DNA from: Trichosphaerium sp. ATCC 40318 | Lineage: Eukaryota > Discosea > Flabellinia > Trichosidae | DNA length: 64,000 bases | Reading direction: 5' to 3' | NCBI GenBank assembly: GCA_038496445.1 | Contig: JALMLS010000277.1 | Coordinates: forward strand, 62,001 to 126,000 | Part shown: positions 23,101 through 36,265 of the stretch, in pieces | Layout: each line of letters starts with the position of its first letter | Position numbering within the stretch: position 1 is the first letter of the stretch | The notes under the pieces: model-generated | Database searches by the model: none | Told to the model about the DNA's origin: nothing | Seen by the model: only the letters and a program-made list of their open reading frames with translations | Made by a program: the position numbers and the translations under genes

Positions 23101-26100
23101 TTATTGTGGTACAAACATCTCTGCTTTTAATTGATCCAAGCTTAGTTCTGTAGCACCACCTTCAATTGTTTCACGAATAAGTTTTCTCTTCTTCTCTAAA
23201 ACTTGGAACATGAATCTCTCCACAGAAGGTTTTCCTTCCTTTGTACTTAGGAGATTGTATACATATACATCCTTTTTCTGTCCTAGACGATACAACCTAT
23301 CTTCAGCTTGAAGCATAACCGCTAAAAAGACTCATAAGTAACAACGTTTTTTTGTTATTTTGAAAAAATTACCTGGATTGTAAACAGCCTCGGCCATGAT
23401 GACATTTCTTGCGTTGAATAAATCAACACCATGAGCTGAAGTACCATATGTTGACATGAAAATACGACATTTTGGGTCTTCAACGAAAGCTTCCATAGCG
23501 AGATTTTTACCATTATGGCCGCTTGCAATCCATGATTTTCCATCTCTTTTAATCCTCTTTTCAGAAATTCTACTCCACTGAATATCTAAACCGCAAATAT
23601 AAGCACATTACCATACCAAGTACCCCTTAAATAAGATACTATTAAACCACATACCTTCAGTTTCACGAAGGTTAATGTAGCTTGAATCAAAAATGACACC
23701 ACGTCCACCATTTGTATCTGAGATTGCATAGCAAATACCATACCTCTCAAGACGTTCTTGAAGGAACAATTCCAACAGTCTCAATGTATGTTGGTTACGA
23801 AGGAAGATAACAACCTTCTCATTCTTGCATATTGGCCTGTCTTTACCATCAAACTTAACACCCTAAACATAACGTCAACACAAATTGGTTTTTTTTTGTT
23901 TTTTTGAGTTCGTACTGTAAAATCCATGTGAATGTCCAACGCTTTTTTGGATAAACTAAAAGACCAATCTTTTTCTTTAAGCGTTTTGAGTACAGTCATT
24001 ATCTTTGCTCGTAATTGTTTCTTCTTTAAAACAATATAGTTGCTAAGTACAACCTCATCTTCAATCAGAACACGTTTGCCTATAAAATATGGCATTAACA
24101 AACAAAACCAACAGAAATCTTGTATTGTAATAACATACCATCTTCAGTGTACTCTGCTAATGTTTCGAATTTACCAGCAGCTAATGAAGATAACCAAGAT
24201 TGAATACATCCTGGAGAGAGTTGAATATAACCCAATTCCAAAAGAGCCTATTTTGAAGAAAAAAGAATAAGTCATTCTGCTTTGTTTGCCTTTGGCGTAC
24301 ATTTCTTTTATCTGTATCCAATGCTTCGATAGCCTCATCACCCTTAGAAAAGTAGGATCTATGAAAGTTTGATAACAAGTTCAAGCCATGTCTATCAATT
24401 CCTTTGTTCTTCTCTTTGAGCACATCTTTCGAAACACGACATTTTGAAGGCATCAACTCATGAATTAGTTTCTCAATGTATAAAAACTTTCCACTCTCCA
24501 AAAGATCCTGGTTAACACCCTCTGGAGTTACTTGACTAAATTTCCTATTTGTTCCAATATGTGTTTGCATTGACTTGATAACATCATCGTCTAAACCAAA
24601 ACATTAAACCACGTGACATCAATTTAACAAACTAATCATAAAAAACAAACTTACGAAGTGATGAAAGATTCTCGTTAACGCTATTCCAATCTTTAGCAAC
24701 TCTTCTTACAGGTCCATTTGCATTAGTCTCTGAGAACACCCAACTCTGCCAAACTAGCATAAAACATTACAAACTCTGTCAGTATTTTCTAAAAAAGCGT
24801 ACCAAGTGGATTTGTTGTCATGGCAATACGCTTGTTCAACCAGTCATCTAGTTGATGCTTTTGATGTTGCTGAGGTTTGTTAGGATTAATATTACACTCT
24901 TTGAGAAGCTGATTGTATGCTCTATCAACATGTTTTGCGACAGTTTCTTCAACTTTTGTCATAGGCACATGAACAATAGATGAAAGTTTGTTAACAAGCA
25001 TGATACCATCCTTATGTCTACGAAGCATAATCTACAAACACAATAATAAGCCAAAAGCATTTTAATGATATTACGTACAGAGTGTAGCATCTCGAAACGC
25101 ATCTTATCAGCATTCTTAAACAAGAGTAAGCAGATTAAGTTAACATGTGGTAAAAAAATACCTGTAAAAACCAGTTGTTGAAGCAATAAGGTGTGATACG
25201 TAAAAACCTTAAAAGACCATGCAAATCGCTCGGTTTATTTTCTATTGGTGTACCAGTCAAGCACCACCTAGCGTTGTAAGATATAGCCAATTTTGAGTCA
25301 AATATAAGACGTCAACGAACCTTGACACAGCTTTAAAGTCGCGCAAAGCTCTAGCTGTTTGTGTTGATGAAGTTTTAATGACAGTTGCTTCATCAAGAAT
25401 TATACGTCTCCAGTGTACACTCAACAACTTGGATTGACCAGATTTCCATCCAATCATCAAAGACGTATACCTAGGGATCACGTGTTACCTTAAAAAAATC
25501 CCAACGAAACAAGAAAGAAACATACGTTGTGATTACTACATCGTAAGAAGCAATATCAGCGATGCTTGTCTTCTTCTTTTTAAGTATATTATAACCGCCT
25601 TTAGGCGTGTACTCTGCAGCCATTGCAGAGTGGTGAATATAGAAACTAAACTGTAATGAGTAAGGGATGTTTTGTAGTGTAAGTACCTCATTGACTTGTC
25701 AAAGTTATCAACATTAAGTAATTCTTGTACCCAAGGACTAAAAGATATTAATGAAAGGTTTCGCTCAACTACAACGTACCGATGAACATTAGCTGGTTTA
25801 ACTACTACAAGATTTGGTCCTCTGTTGATATCAGAAGCCATGAGGAGCAACATTTGCATCGTTTTACCCAATCCCTACGAAAGAATAAATAAAAGTTTAG
25901 TTGATAGGCGTTTTCTATTGTACCATGTCATCTGCTAATAATCCTCCGTTGTTTACAATTTCGCTTCGTAGTAGCCATCTCAATCCATCGCACTGCCAAG
26001 GAAGTACGACACGCTTCTTGTTTGGAGAGAAACGTAAATGTGCGTACTGTTCACGTGCTACAAGGTACTACGAAAGTAAATTAACGTGCGATAAATTGTG

Positions 26101-29100
26101 AGTTGTAGCCGTACGTTCATTGTTTCCTTCGCTGAATATGTTCCCTTTAGTGCCTTTTCTTGAATTTCAACACATTCTCTTCTATCCATTGATACTTCAC
26201 GACGAGATAATGGAGCAGTATCGATAATTAAACCTTCAGTATGAAGCTTACTATCTTCCAATACTTTCAGTTTTTGAAGCTTTGTAGAGATGTGTACAAG
26301 GAGATCACTGAGTCTACTCAACGTATTCCTAGGTACATTTCTTTGTATAATCCATTGATTAAGTCCTTGGTTTCCAGCTCTAGCAATATCACATCCTTGG
26401 AATATAAGCAGCATGACCATCTTGGCATCCCTGTCAAAGTCGCCTATAATTATTTGTTACGTTGATACTAGATTACACAACAAACGTACTAGGAACATCC
26501 ATATCAGTAGTAGCTCCACGCATACGTTTAGGAAATGTAATGACCAAATTATGGTTATCAATAGCATCGCGTATGAGTTGTACAACACGTGTTACAGCAG
26601 AAACAATAACTAAGAAAGAACTGAGAAATAACCTCAAAAAAAGTACCGTGAGCTTACCATGATGAGCATCTTTCCTTTGTTTCCACATCTCAGTAAAACC
26701 GCTTGATACTGCTTGTAGAGGTGATACTATTGTCTCACCAACCAGATCTAACAACATTAAGCACCGTGGAAATAATTGTACACGTGCCTTTTAGCATGAA
26801 TCCGACCATTGTAGCAACATTACCAACAGAGATATTCTCATTAATATGCCACTCTTTGTTTTTGATATCCAATACATTATGTTTTACCAAGATTTGCATT
26901 ATCTTATGAACCTCATCTTCTTGAACAATCTCACCTCTTAAATACTCAACAACAACTAATCTAGATCCCTAAACCAAATGTTAATATCCAGATAGTACAA
27001 ACGACACGTGCCTTGAGCATGACATCAAACAAAGTAGACATTAAAGATTTTGCAACAGCAAATAAAGTCCACGTGTAATCACAAGCATTACGTGCAGTAA
27101 ATGCAATATGCTTCAGCGATTTGATAGTGAACACTGATTGAGTCTTCCAAACCTTGCTATTCTTATGATAATGCAAGAACTCAATATCTTTTCTTTCAGG
27201 TTTGCTCTTTAACAAAGTAATCAGTCGATGAAGAAAAAAAAAACAAATATTTGTTTGATCGTACTTGTTTCCCTGTTGGATTCTCAATGCTGACTGTTTT
27301 AAGTTTTTTCGTTGATATAATACGAGCCTTCCTTGTGAAACCAAACAAAGTTTTTACAGAGCTATCTGATATTGAGTAAATCGCTGTAAAAGACAACTGA
27401 GCTTTTGTTTTAGTATTTGTAATTGTCCACTCTAGAAGTTTTGTTAGAATAACCTCATATTGAGCTACGTACTCTTTTCATCAAACCGCACAACTTTAAA
27501 CTCTTGAGGTCCCATAAACAAACCCAAAGAAGGGTGCCAGTTCGGACAGTATGTGATAACCTTTCCGTTACTATTTGGTTGCTTCAATTTATCATAAGCA
27601 AAAATGATCTTCTCTAGATCTGCAGATACATCCCCTTGATCAAATACCTCCTCTGTTTTAAAACACGTAAGTAATACAATATCTTGATTATAAAGTACCA
27701 AGTCCATAAAGCTCTACAAGATCTGCCTCTTGTACATCTTGAATTTTTCTCAAAATATTATTTGGCACTTTCACGTGCGGCGTCTTTTCTCCGCCAACGC
27801 GAGTTATTATGTAATCTACAAAATCAATAAATACACTAATAGTATCGCATATATTCATACCTTTGTGTATGTTACGATAAACGTAATACTGGACTCTTGT
27901 TTTCCCCTTTTTAATATCAATGACTTCAGTGCCGTCTAGATAATGTCCTGATATATTTTGAACATGTTTTGCCCAGCTCACATCACCATCACTCCACCCA
28001 TTCAAAGTCGTAACAGATTTATCAAATCTTTGTCCCACTATAACAAAATATAAGTTTAAACATCCAAAAGGTTATCCAAGTAAACACGTGGACGTACGTT
28101 CTTTGTTTTTAGGCTTTAATACTTTCTTCGATTTTTTGTCAAAGTATTTTTCGATGCAAGTCATAATATACTTTGCAGAAGCGCGATTCACTTCAGCCTC
28201 CGCTAAAGTATTAAATAAAGATTCACGGTCTTCGCTATGAGGTTTAGGGCGATGTTGATTAGGCCACATCTTCTTAATGGCCGTCTTTCTATTAACGTTG
28301 CTTCTAAAATCCCAAATCAAAGATTGAAGCACCGTTATTGGAGTTTTGTTCTTTTCAGACACCGTTGCCTTTACAAGTTCATTGAATAATTCTTGACTAT
28401 CCTCAAGAACTTCATCAAGGATACTACCGTAAATATGAAAGTCAACCGAACTTAGAACCCAATCATTAACTGAAAACGGTTGCTTCAAAATATTCTTATA
28501 CTCCTCATCACTAATAGTATGATTTTTACCATCCTGCGCCCACATATCCATTATGGCGGCGTAGTCAGGCATCTTTGATTTTTGTGAATGCAAAAATCGT
28601 TGTTGAAAGCAAACAGCCCATTTTTGCATAAACATTTTATCACCACGTGTACCATGAAGCTATAATTTGTTAGGTAATCTTTTTTTCGGAATATTTTAAG
28701 AAAGCTGTAAATGACGCACTTGTACTCTCATTTGTATTGCAGCGAGTAATCCAATCTCCCAACCTTGTTTTCTAGCATCAAGAGTTTGTATGGAAGACAA
28801 CGTCAACATCTCATTCTTAATTTTATGTGGAATATATTCACGTAAATCAGAAGCTGCCATTTCATAGATACTTTTCAAAATAAACCTAAAAAAGAACAAT
28901 TAAAAACGAAGCTCTGTGTACAATTTTATGTCTTTTTACGCACTCTATATGTTCTCCATGTGGGAACCAATCTGGTGCGCAATGTAATTCAACCATTGTG
29001 AGCCACCCAAGAGCAGGGTAGCTGGGATGAACAAAACCATCTTCCAAATTAATAATCTAAATTAGAATTGTATACTTAGCATTATTACTCCATTATAATA

Positions 29101-31134
29101 TTTTCTTACCATGATACGATGAAGTAAGTCACGTAACCCAAAAGAATAAGCTTTCTTTGAAAAATTGAAAGTGTGTCTTATGTTAATAAGGCGATTAGCT
29201 GTGCGCAAAGCTTCTTTTCCGTTCTTCAATCTGAAACGAAAAATAAAATTAGAAATATATTCATAACTGAACGTGCTGCTTAGGAAATTACCTTATATGT
29301 TTCTGCAGTAAACTCTTTAATTGTCCAATAGTCTAAGGTAATACGTTACGAAAAACCTTGATAAAGATAAAACGTACTGGTCCTAGAAAGTTTTGTGGTG
29401 TCCATTTTTTTGAATTTTCAGGCTCTATGTTTCAAAAAGTTAGACACATTTTAAACCATATCTACAAGTAGTACTCAAGTTAGTGCTAAAAAGTATCTTC
29501 TTGCCAACAAAACAATCGATAACAGCCTCAAATCCATTCTTACCTGTACACCAAATAAGCTTAACGAACGAGAAATAGTCTTATAAATAAATAAAAAAAA
29601 AGAAAGCATACCAAAAGTTGGTGGCCACGACCCTTTGTGTGTTTTTGGTGTCACCCATTTTACAGTAAATTTATCTTTACTATTACTCTTGTCATTAAAA
29701 ATAAGTTGAAATACGGCATCTGGCTTAGTATGTTCGGATAGATGATAATAATTAGGTGAGTATAACTTCTTGTTCTAAATTAAAGTCAAATCAATCTCAC
29801 GTGGTTATTTTCTTTTTTTGAGTTCAGACATTAGTCAAGACGTACAACAGTATCAAGCTTTACGAGATTATGATAGTTCAAGAAAAATGTAGGAGGTGCA
29901 TTACTAGCTAATCGTTCACTCTGACTCAAAATAGCTTCTTTGACATCATCAAAATTAATTCCTTTCGAAGGATCTTTACAATCGTTCCAAGCTTGTTCGA
30001 ACGCCTATACCAAACCATTAGAAATAACAATATAGTACACAATAAAACCAAAATAACCGTCAAGTACCCAAGCACGATTGCCCGAACCACTCTCTATAAC
30101 AGCGAACTGAATATCAACAAAACACTTATGTCTATTTGATGAAATAATTTGCCAATACTTATGTACTTCCGAACTACACAAAACAAACGTCAGTTCAAGT
30201 GGTACCATCAAGACAATAAAACCAAATACAAACATACGTTTTTTTCTTCAAGTTTGCAATTACTTTCTTGTACTTCTTAGTCGCAGGACCAAGTTCATCT
30301 TTAAACTCCCCAAACCGACTACAATAAGCAACACAAATTGCAGTTTCATCAATCCCAGCATCACTTAGGAAACTCAAATCTTCGCTCGCTAAGCGGTGTT
30401 AAACACGTGAACGGTATGACTTTGTTCCAAACTTACAAAGTTGTAGTGCTACTTCAAGTTTTGTAGTGAAAGTTTTTCCATGTCGTGATAGTGGTTCAGA
30501 TAAATCATTCTCAGAATTTGAATTATCCCAAGTGCCATCATTTTGTCTTTACAGATATCTTAGTAAAAACCAGCCACAACTATTTATTAAATGTACCTCA
30601 ATGCCCACACTTTGTTGTAGTTCGGTAAAGGCAATATGTATTTCTCCAGGACTTAAACAAAGTCAGAGAAAAAGTTTTCAAAAAAATAAAATAAAAAGTC
30701 GATTAATACTTAATTTTGACATACCGGTGTCTCCATCACTTGTACGCCTATTAAACCCAATAACCTTTATCATAAGCTCATGATTGGCACTTGAAGTGCC
30801 ACATAAAACGTCACCAACCTCACATCCAGAATCAAACACGCGACCGTGGTTTATGATTTTTTTTGCGCTTTTAAAACAGTAAACAAAGCGTATTTGCAAA
30901 GATAATTCAAAATTAAGAAAGTAAGATGAAATTTGCCTCATAATCGATTATAATAACGTAAGCGTTTATAAACAAGCGTAAGGAAGCGTATATAGGAAGT
31001 ACGCACGTTTTAGTTGCTTTTGTTGTTTTTTCAGAATCTTCACGCTTTCTCTTCAATTTATTGTTCTTTGGCTCTTTTTTGGCCCGCTTAGACCCTGATG
31101 CGCTACTATTGGTAGAACTTCGTTTACGCTTCAT
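23101..31134 (-). CDS. Giant SNF2-family ATPase, Rad5/16-like helicase core without RING
   Basis: ATG 31132-31134 opens a lysine/serine-rich nuclear-signal-like head ([19 protein letters not shown]). About 5 kb of exons then code for a long region I do not recognise. The SNF2 core starts near 25970: [28 protein letters not shown] (motif I), [26 protein letters not shown] (motif II, DEAT not DEAH), [20 protein letters not shown] (motif III), [44 protein letters not shown] (motif V) and [19 protein letters not shown] (motif VI, near 23290). [14 protein letters not shown] and the order resemble the Rad5/16/SHPRH branch, but no cysteine-rich RING appears between the lobes. Probable role: ATP-driven remodelling of chromatin or protein-DNA complexes. 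Around 30 introns. The core is secure; N-terminal exon joins are approximate. Confidence 0.85.
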
Positions 31135-31680
31135 TTATACTATAGTCAAACTACCAGTGTTGCACTGGTTGTGTTGTCTATAAAATATGATGTACGCTGA
31201 AGCGTTTTTAAAAATCGTGAACTTTTCCGCTCTTCCTTAACCACTCCAAGTGTCAAACATGTAAATGCCTGATACTACGCCTTCAAAAAGCATAAAAAAC
31301 ACATTTAAAATTACAAATACTGGAGTAACCACTTACATCAAAATTGAAAAGTTGCAGACTTGTATTAAGCAACAAAACAATCAGATTTGTCGATAACTTT
31401 TCTTACAGTTCAACTAACCACGTGAAATGCATATGAACATTTAATAGCTCACCGAGTCTACGCAAGCTAATGTGAAACAAGGCTCAATAAACAGACCAAC
31501 ACTGATTATCCATAGTATGAGTTAACCCTTTGCTCACCACCTGCAACAATACTACCCTAATGAGTAACTACATAGGCACTGTAGCGGCAGCGCGTATTAT
31601 TTGTCTTTACTAGCAGAGATAGGTTTTTATAGTGGTACATTACCGTTTCTAAATTCAATGAAAGTAAGAACCTTTTTCAA
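31135..31680. other. Divergent intergenic region
   Basis: About 545 bp between the SNF2 gene (-) and the F-box/AAA gene (+). No gene or repeat seen; one CACGTG near 31421. Confidence 0.4.
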
Positions 31681-32972
31681 ATGTCAGGCTACAGCCCAAC
31701 AACAGCACCACGCTATTATTTTCAAAACCTTCCTAATGAACTAATAGAGCATTTATTTCTTCTTGTAGACCTTCGTAGTGCTATTTCGGCTGTTTGTAGC
31801 TGTAAATACTTAAAACGCCTCAACGAAAACAATCATCTATGGAGGGCTCTATTAATGCGTGAATACGAATTTTTGGGAGGAACAAGAGTTAAAAACGCAA
31901 CATGGCATCAAAAAGCGATTTGCGCTAACGCTTTGAGGGTACCATCAACGTTTTTATACTGAGACATACTTACGTTGTTCATAAAGCCAAGGTTTGAACT
32001 GCTACCAAAACAACAAAGAGAATTAGAACACTTTCGCTCGGTACAAAAGTAGGTTTCTTCTTGCACTGATGATTTACCTCATAGCGACGAGATCCTAAGT
32101 CGCGCTACTGTTATGAAATAATCAGTGGCCTTAATCTCACTCACACTGATCGCACAGCTTGTTCTGATACAGCTTGTGAATCCGAAATAGTTGAGCTATT
32201 AGATGCATTTGCATATGAGAAGAGGGAAAAGGATGGTATTATCGTTACTGGCTCACCTGGTAGCGGTAGAATGTTTATTGCAAAACTCCTTGCAAGTATG
32301 CTTGATGCAGATTTTCTTTATTTCAAGGTACCACGTGATTATCACGTGCACAACTTTAAAATATCAGTTTTTTAAACTAAACCTAATGTAGTCCTTTGAG
32401 TTTATTCATGGTGTTCCAGGTGCATTGGAGGCGCTCTTCCAAAGACTATCACTACCAGTTGTTGTGTATTTCGATGCAGGGCTAATTTATAAGAATGGTA
32501 CATGCTATTACTTGCTTTGTTTTAACACTTCTTTTAGGGTATCCAACTAGAGACTTTACACCAGTCATGAAGGTGTTAAAGGAACATCAAGACCTTTCAT
32601 CAGACTTCATTGTTGTTATAGGCTACACCAATGAATCTAGTACAGAATCATTTGAGGATGTACTCAATAATTATGCTAATGTAAAGTTGCCTTCTACAGT
32701 ACAATCACAAATAATGATGGTAAGAAACAATCAGTCATTGTAATGCCACAACTAACACGTTTTTTAAGAAGTACTTACCCAAAACTGCAGATAGTGATAT
32801 GGTGTTTGAACAACCCTTGTCACCTACACGTGCCGTTTCTGTATGTAGTATGACTATAATATCTGCGTTCAAGGCTGCATTTTTGCATAAGCTCACTGCT
32901 AAAGTAAAGGGAGATATTGTACATCCTTCCTTTTATTCAATATCAAGGTATAATCTAGTATGGCGAACTTGA
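31681..32972 (+). CDS. F-box protein fused to a degenerate AAA+ ATPase domain
   Basis: ATG 31681 opens an exon with an F-box: YFQNLPNELIEHLFLLVDL, SAVCSCKYLKRL, NHLWRALLMREYEFLG. After a helical linker (PKQQRELEHFRS) and RYCYEIISGLNLTHTD comes an AAA+-like domain: GIIVTGSPGSGRMFIAKLLA (Walker A position, near 32260, with R-M where GK-T/S is expected), then EFIHGVPGALEALFQRL, LPVVVYFDAG (Walker B position, Glu absent) and DFIVVIGYTNESSTE (sensor-1 Asn kept). The end is unclear: TGA at 32970-32972, or a further splice to a stop near 33030. F-box proteins recruit targets to SCF ubiquitin ligases. The AAA part likely binds but may not hydrolyse ATP (inference). Confidence 0.75.
32332..32348. repeat. 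17 bp palindrome of paired CACGTG motifs
   Basis: CACGTGATTATCACGTG, symmetric around the central T, lies just inside the 5' end of an intron of the F-box/AAA gene. Confidence 0.9.
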
Positions 32973-33683
32973 GTGATCTTTGTAACGTTTTTATGAAGCC
33001 CAATACGATGTAGTAGTATTAACGAATAAACAAACACTTCTACAAATCGTACAACTTATAAACAAACAATACTCAAGGGTTGGCCCTGGAATAAGAACTT
33101 ATTGCTCCCATTGCTACATGGAGTACTAGAGGCATGATATTGAAATACACTGTAAAAAGGTTGCAAGTATGTTGGCTCGTACATTGCAAAAAAAGTGAAG
33201 TTGTCTTTTTTTTTTGAGTTTGCCACAAAAGCGCTCGAGACATAGGCAACAACTGATTATGACCTGTGCGTTAACAGTTGCAGCCAATAATCTTGGCCAC
33301 AACTCGGGAAAAAACCTTGCCACCCATTTTAAGGCGACTTGAACGAACACCTCCAGGCCACTCGCCTATCGTTTAAAAATACAACCAAGCAACGCCAACT
33401 TGCAGCGAATTTGTTCTCAACGTTCGTCCGACTTGTTTAAAAGGGCTAGTTTCCTTGAACAGTTGCTATTTAACAAGTACGGACACTCACAACAGCGTAA
33501 TAGCGCTTTGGCTAAATGGCGAGCATAGTTAAATGGCTATAACGCGTACTAATTTTACGAAATAATGTTGAATCTACAGGACTTAACAGAAAACTCACAA
33601 TTATTTCACAATTTCTTTCAAACACGAAAGGATAACATCAAGTCTAAATCAACTACAACTCATCTAAAAAAAGTCGTTCAACA
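32973..33683. other. Intergenic region
   Basis: About 700 bp. The minus-strand open frame 33126-33350 has a T-rich composition and no homology I know. No tRNA-like B box was found by eye. Confidence 0.35.
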
Positions 33684-34900
33684 ATGTTAGAAGGGAAAGT
33701 TATTCTGGTACGACCACGAGCAACAAAAAACCATCAACAAATGTGCTGTTACTTAAACTCGACTTGAGGTTACTGGAGCAACATCTGGGATTGGCAAAGG
33801 GACAGCTATCGCTTTAGCGAAACAAGGTTTACTTCAAACAAACCACACGTTATCGTTAAGCTCTGTTTAACCCTATTCCGTCATGTGTAGGTGCCAAGGT
33901 GTCCATGTGCGGTAGACGAAAGGAGCGCGGTGACATTGTTCTTGAAGAAATCAAAAAGGCCGGAGGTGAAGCTATTTTCACTATCTGTGACGTCACTAAG
34001 TCAACAGGTATGAGTACTTGTAACGAGTGCACAATTTAAGCCTTTTTTGTAGATATTGAAAACGTGGTAAACGTGACAGTAGCCAAATACGGTCGACTTG
34101 ACGGAGCTGTACAAACCAAGAGCTCCCAAGAGTGTAGTGCTAACTTACCTTTTAGTTCAACAATGCTGGTGTAGGGCAAGGAAAAACTATTTTGGAAATG
34201 ACCGAAGAAAATATTGACGCACGTTTTCTTTTTTTTTCTCACTTTTTATTTTAATTGAATTTATCAGCTAATACACTATCATAGTATATTTTCAATGTCA
34301 ATTTCAAAGGACTAGCTATGTGTATGAAGTACGAGGCGCTTCAAATGAAGAGCCAGAATCCACAGGGAGGTACTATTGTGAACAACAGCTCGTGCACATC
34401 AACAATGGTACTTTTTTTCATAATTTTGAGAATTTGTCCGAACATTTGCCCGCTTAACACTCTCCATAGCCGTACTGCATGGGATCGATGTATGCAGCTA
34501 GTAAAGCAGCTGTAGATAGCTTAACGAGGGTATCCGAATACTTGAAAATACAACTTCTTACCTCCAAATAACCTAATTTTGTCGCTTAAAATAGACGGGT
34601 GCAAAAGAGCTAGGACAGTTTGGTATCAACGTTAATTGCATTCGTCCAGGGCCTGTAGAAACTGAGATGGTATTTGGAGAGTTTCTCGAAATGTTAAGGT
34701 ACGTTAATTGCGCAACAAAGTCAAAAAGTTCTTCTTGTTTTTTACTTATTACATCCCTTTATTGTAGAAACCAGACGTTCTTAAAGAAAGTCGGCAACGT
34801 TGAACAAGTAGCAGGGCTAGTTTGTTACCTCATGTCCGACAACGGTAAATTCTGCAATGGTTCAAGCTTAAATGTTGATGGCGGTATGCAATACTTCTAA
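33684..34900 (+). CDS. Short-chain dehydrogenase/reductase (classical SDR)
   Basis: ATG 33684 starts MLEGKVILVTGATSGIGKG, holding the TGxxxGIG dinucleotide motif. Then come VSMCGRRKERG (Arg pair after beta-2, suggesting NADP preference), ICDVT, the structural FNNAGVGQG, VNNSSCTS (catalytic Ser region), the active-site YxxxK in MYAASKAAVD (near 34490), VNCIRPGPVETEM and the closing VCYLMSD-NGKFCNGSSLNVDGG. Length of about 250 residues is normal for the family. Seven or so short introns, several with GTACxx donors. Substrate cannot be read from the sequence. It lies between an F-box/AAA protein and a START-like protein, with no evident pathway link. Confidence 0.92.
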
Positions 34901-35235
34901 GCCATTTAGCTTTGCAGCACTTGTAAGCACTCAACACAATCTACTTCCCAATAAAGCACTTTCATTTACAATAAATAAGCCTTAGTTTACAAAAGTTTGT
35001 GACTGTTCATACACGTGATTTCTAGTTATACCTTCAAACTCGTAGTTTACCGCTCTTGATTGCTGTTGCGTACCACTTTGCCATAATATCTACGTAAAAT
35101 TAGCTGTAGTCCCTTGTGATCGATTGTAAACTCACTTTTTTAAGGTGTAGTTGTCACTACAGCGAGAAAGTACGGTCAAGCGAGGTATTGGAGACATTGA
35201 GAACCTGAGAACGAGTGTAATACACCAGATTAGCT

Positions 35236-36027
35236 ATGAATTGGATTGGCTGGCAGCCATGGCTCCCAAATGGCTATTCAAGCGACGATGAGCACCGCTA
35301 TGAGCATAAACCTACACGAGAGAAGCTTGTACGCGTCATTAAGCATTATTAGCACCTTCTAAGCCTATGCTGCTGTAAACGACATGTTTTATGTCTAAGT
35401 TACGTATTAGAAGACTTTTACGCCTGGAAAGGCGTTTCCTAAGGAATGTGGTGTTTGTTCAATTCATGCATTTTCTCCGGAAGAGATGTACAATACTATG
35501 CTAGACGCTACACAAGTTAATGACTGGTGGCCTACATGGCTTCAATACACTGTTGATCATATCACGCCAAATGGTAATCAAAACAGGTTAAAATATCGCT
35601 AAAAAGGTTATTTAGGCGTAGGAAGTGCTGTATCTGTAAATACTCCAGCAGGTAAAACATACCAAACTGAAAAAAAACATGTTTTCACTATTTCTTGTCT
35701 CTTAGGTCCTATGGCTATGACGATTATAGATGCATCTGCACAACCACGTACAATCGTTACACGATTTACTGAAGGTATTATTAAGGGTGACGTTGAGTGG
35801 ACTTTTGATAAACGACAAGATGGTACAAAAAAATTAACTTGTTGAAACCTGCTTAATTGTACTTAGGTGGTACTACAATGTGCTATTGGCTTGATTTATA
35901 CCCAGCAAACTGGGCTATGCACGTTTTCGTGCCATTTTTTGGTAGAATGTTTTTCTCTAAATGCTTCACGAGTCTTTCTCAGCACTTGGATGTGTACCTA
36001 AAAACAAAAGAGAACCACAACGATTGA
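35236..36027 (+). CDS. START/SRPBCC-like (polyketide-cyclase fold) protein
   Basis: ATG 35236 begins a Trp-rich head (MNWIGWQPWLPNGYSSDDEH) spliced to KTFTPGKAFPKECG. The core has the signature of the helix-grip fold: SIHAFSPEEMYNTMLDATQVNDWWPTW, GVGSAVSVNTPAGPMAM, RTIVTRFTEGIIKGDVEWTF, GTTMCYWLDLYPANWAMHVFVPFF and a last long helix (GRMFFSKCFTSLSQHLDVY). Such proteins carry a hydrophobic ligand in a cavity. Ligand unknown. Five exons with phase-consistent introns of 43-83 nt. Fold assignment is by pattern, so moderate. Confidence 0.65.
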
Positions 36028-36265
36028 AATACAAAATGCTCAAACAAAAAAAGCCGTTAATCAAAAAAAATCTTCACAAAACAACGCCAGAATGCGTTAA
36101 TTTATACAATATCGCACAGGTAATAATGCTATCTATGTAGCTTGCTTATAATAACGAAGAAATAAATGAAATAAGTCAAAAAAAAAAAAAAACGAGATTC
36201 GCGAGCGTAAACCAAACCGGTGTTTATTAAAAAACTGTTCTAATCAAAGTACTGATAAAATATAT

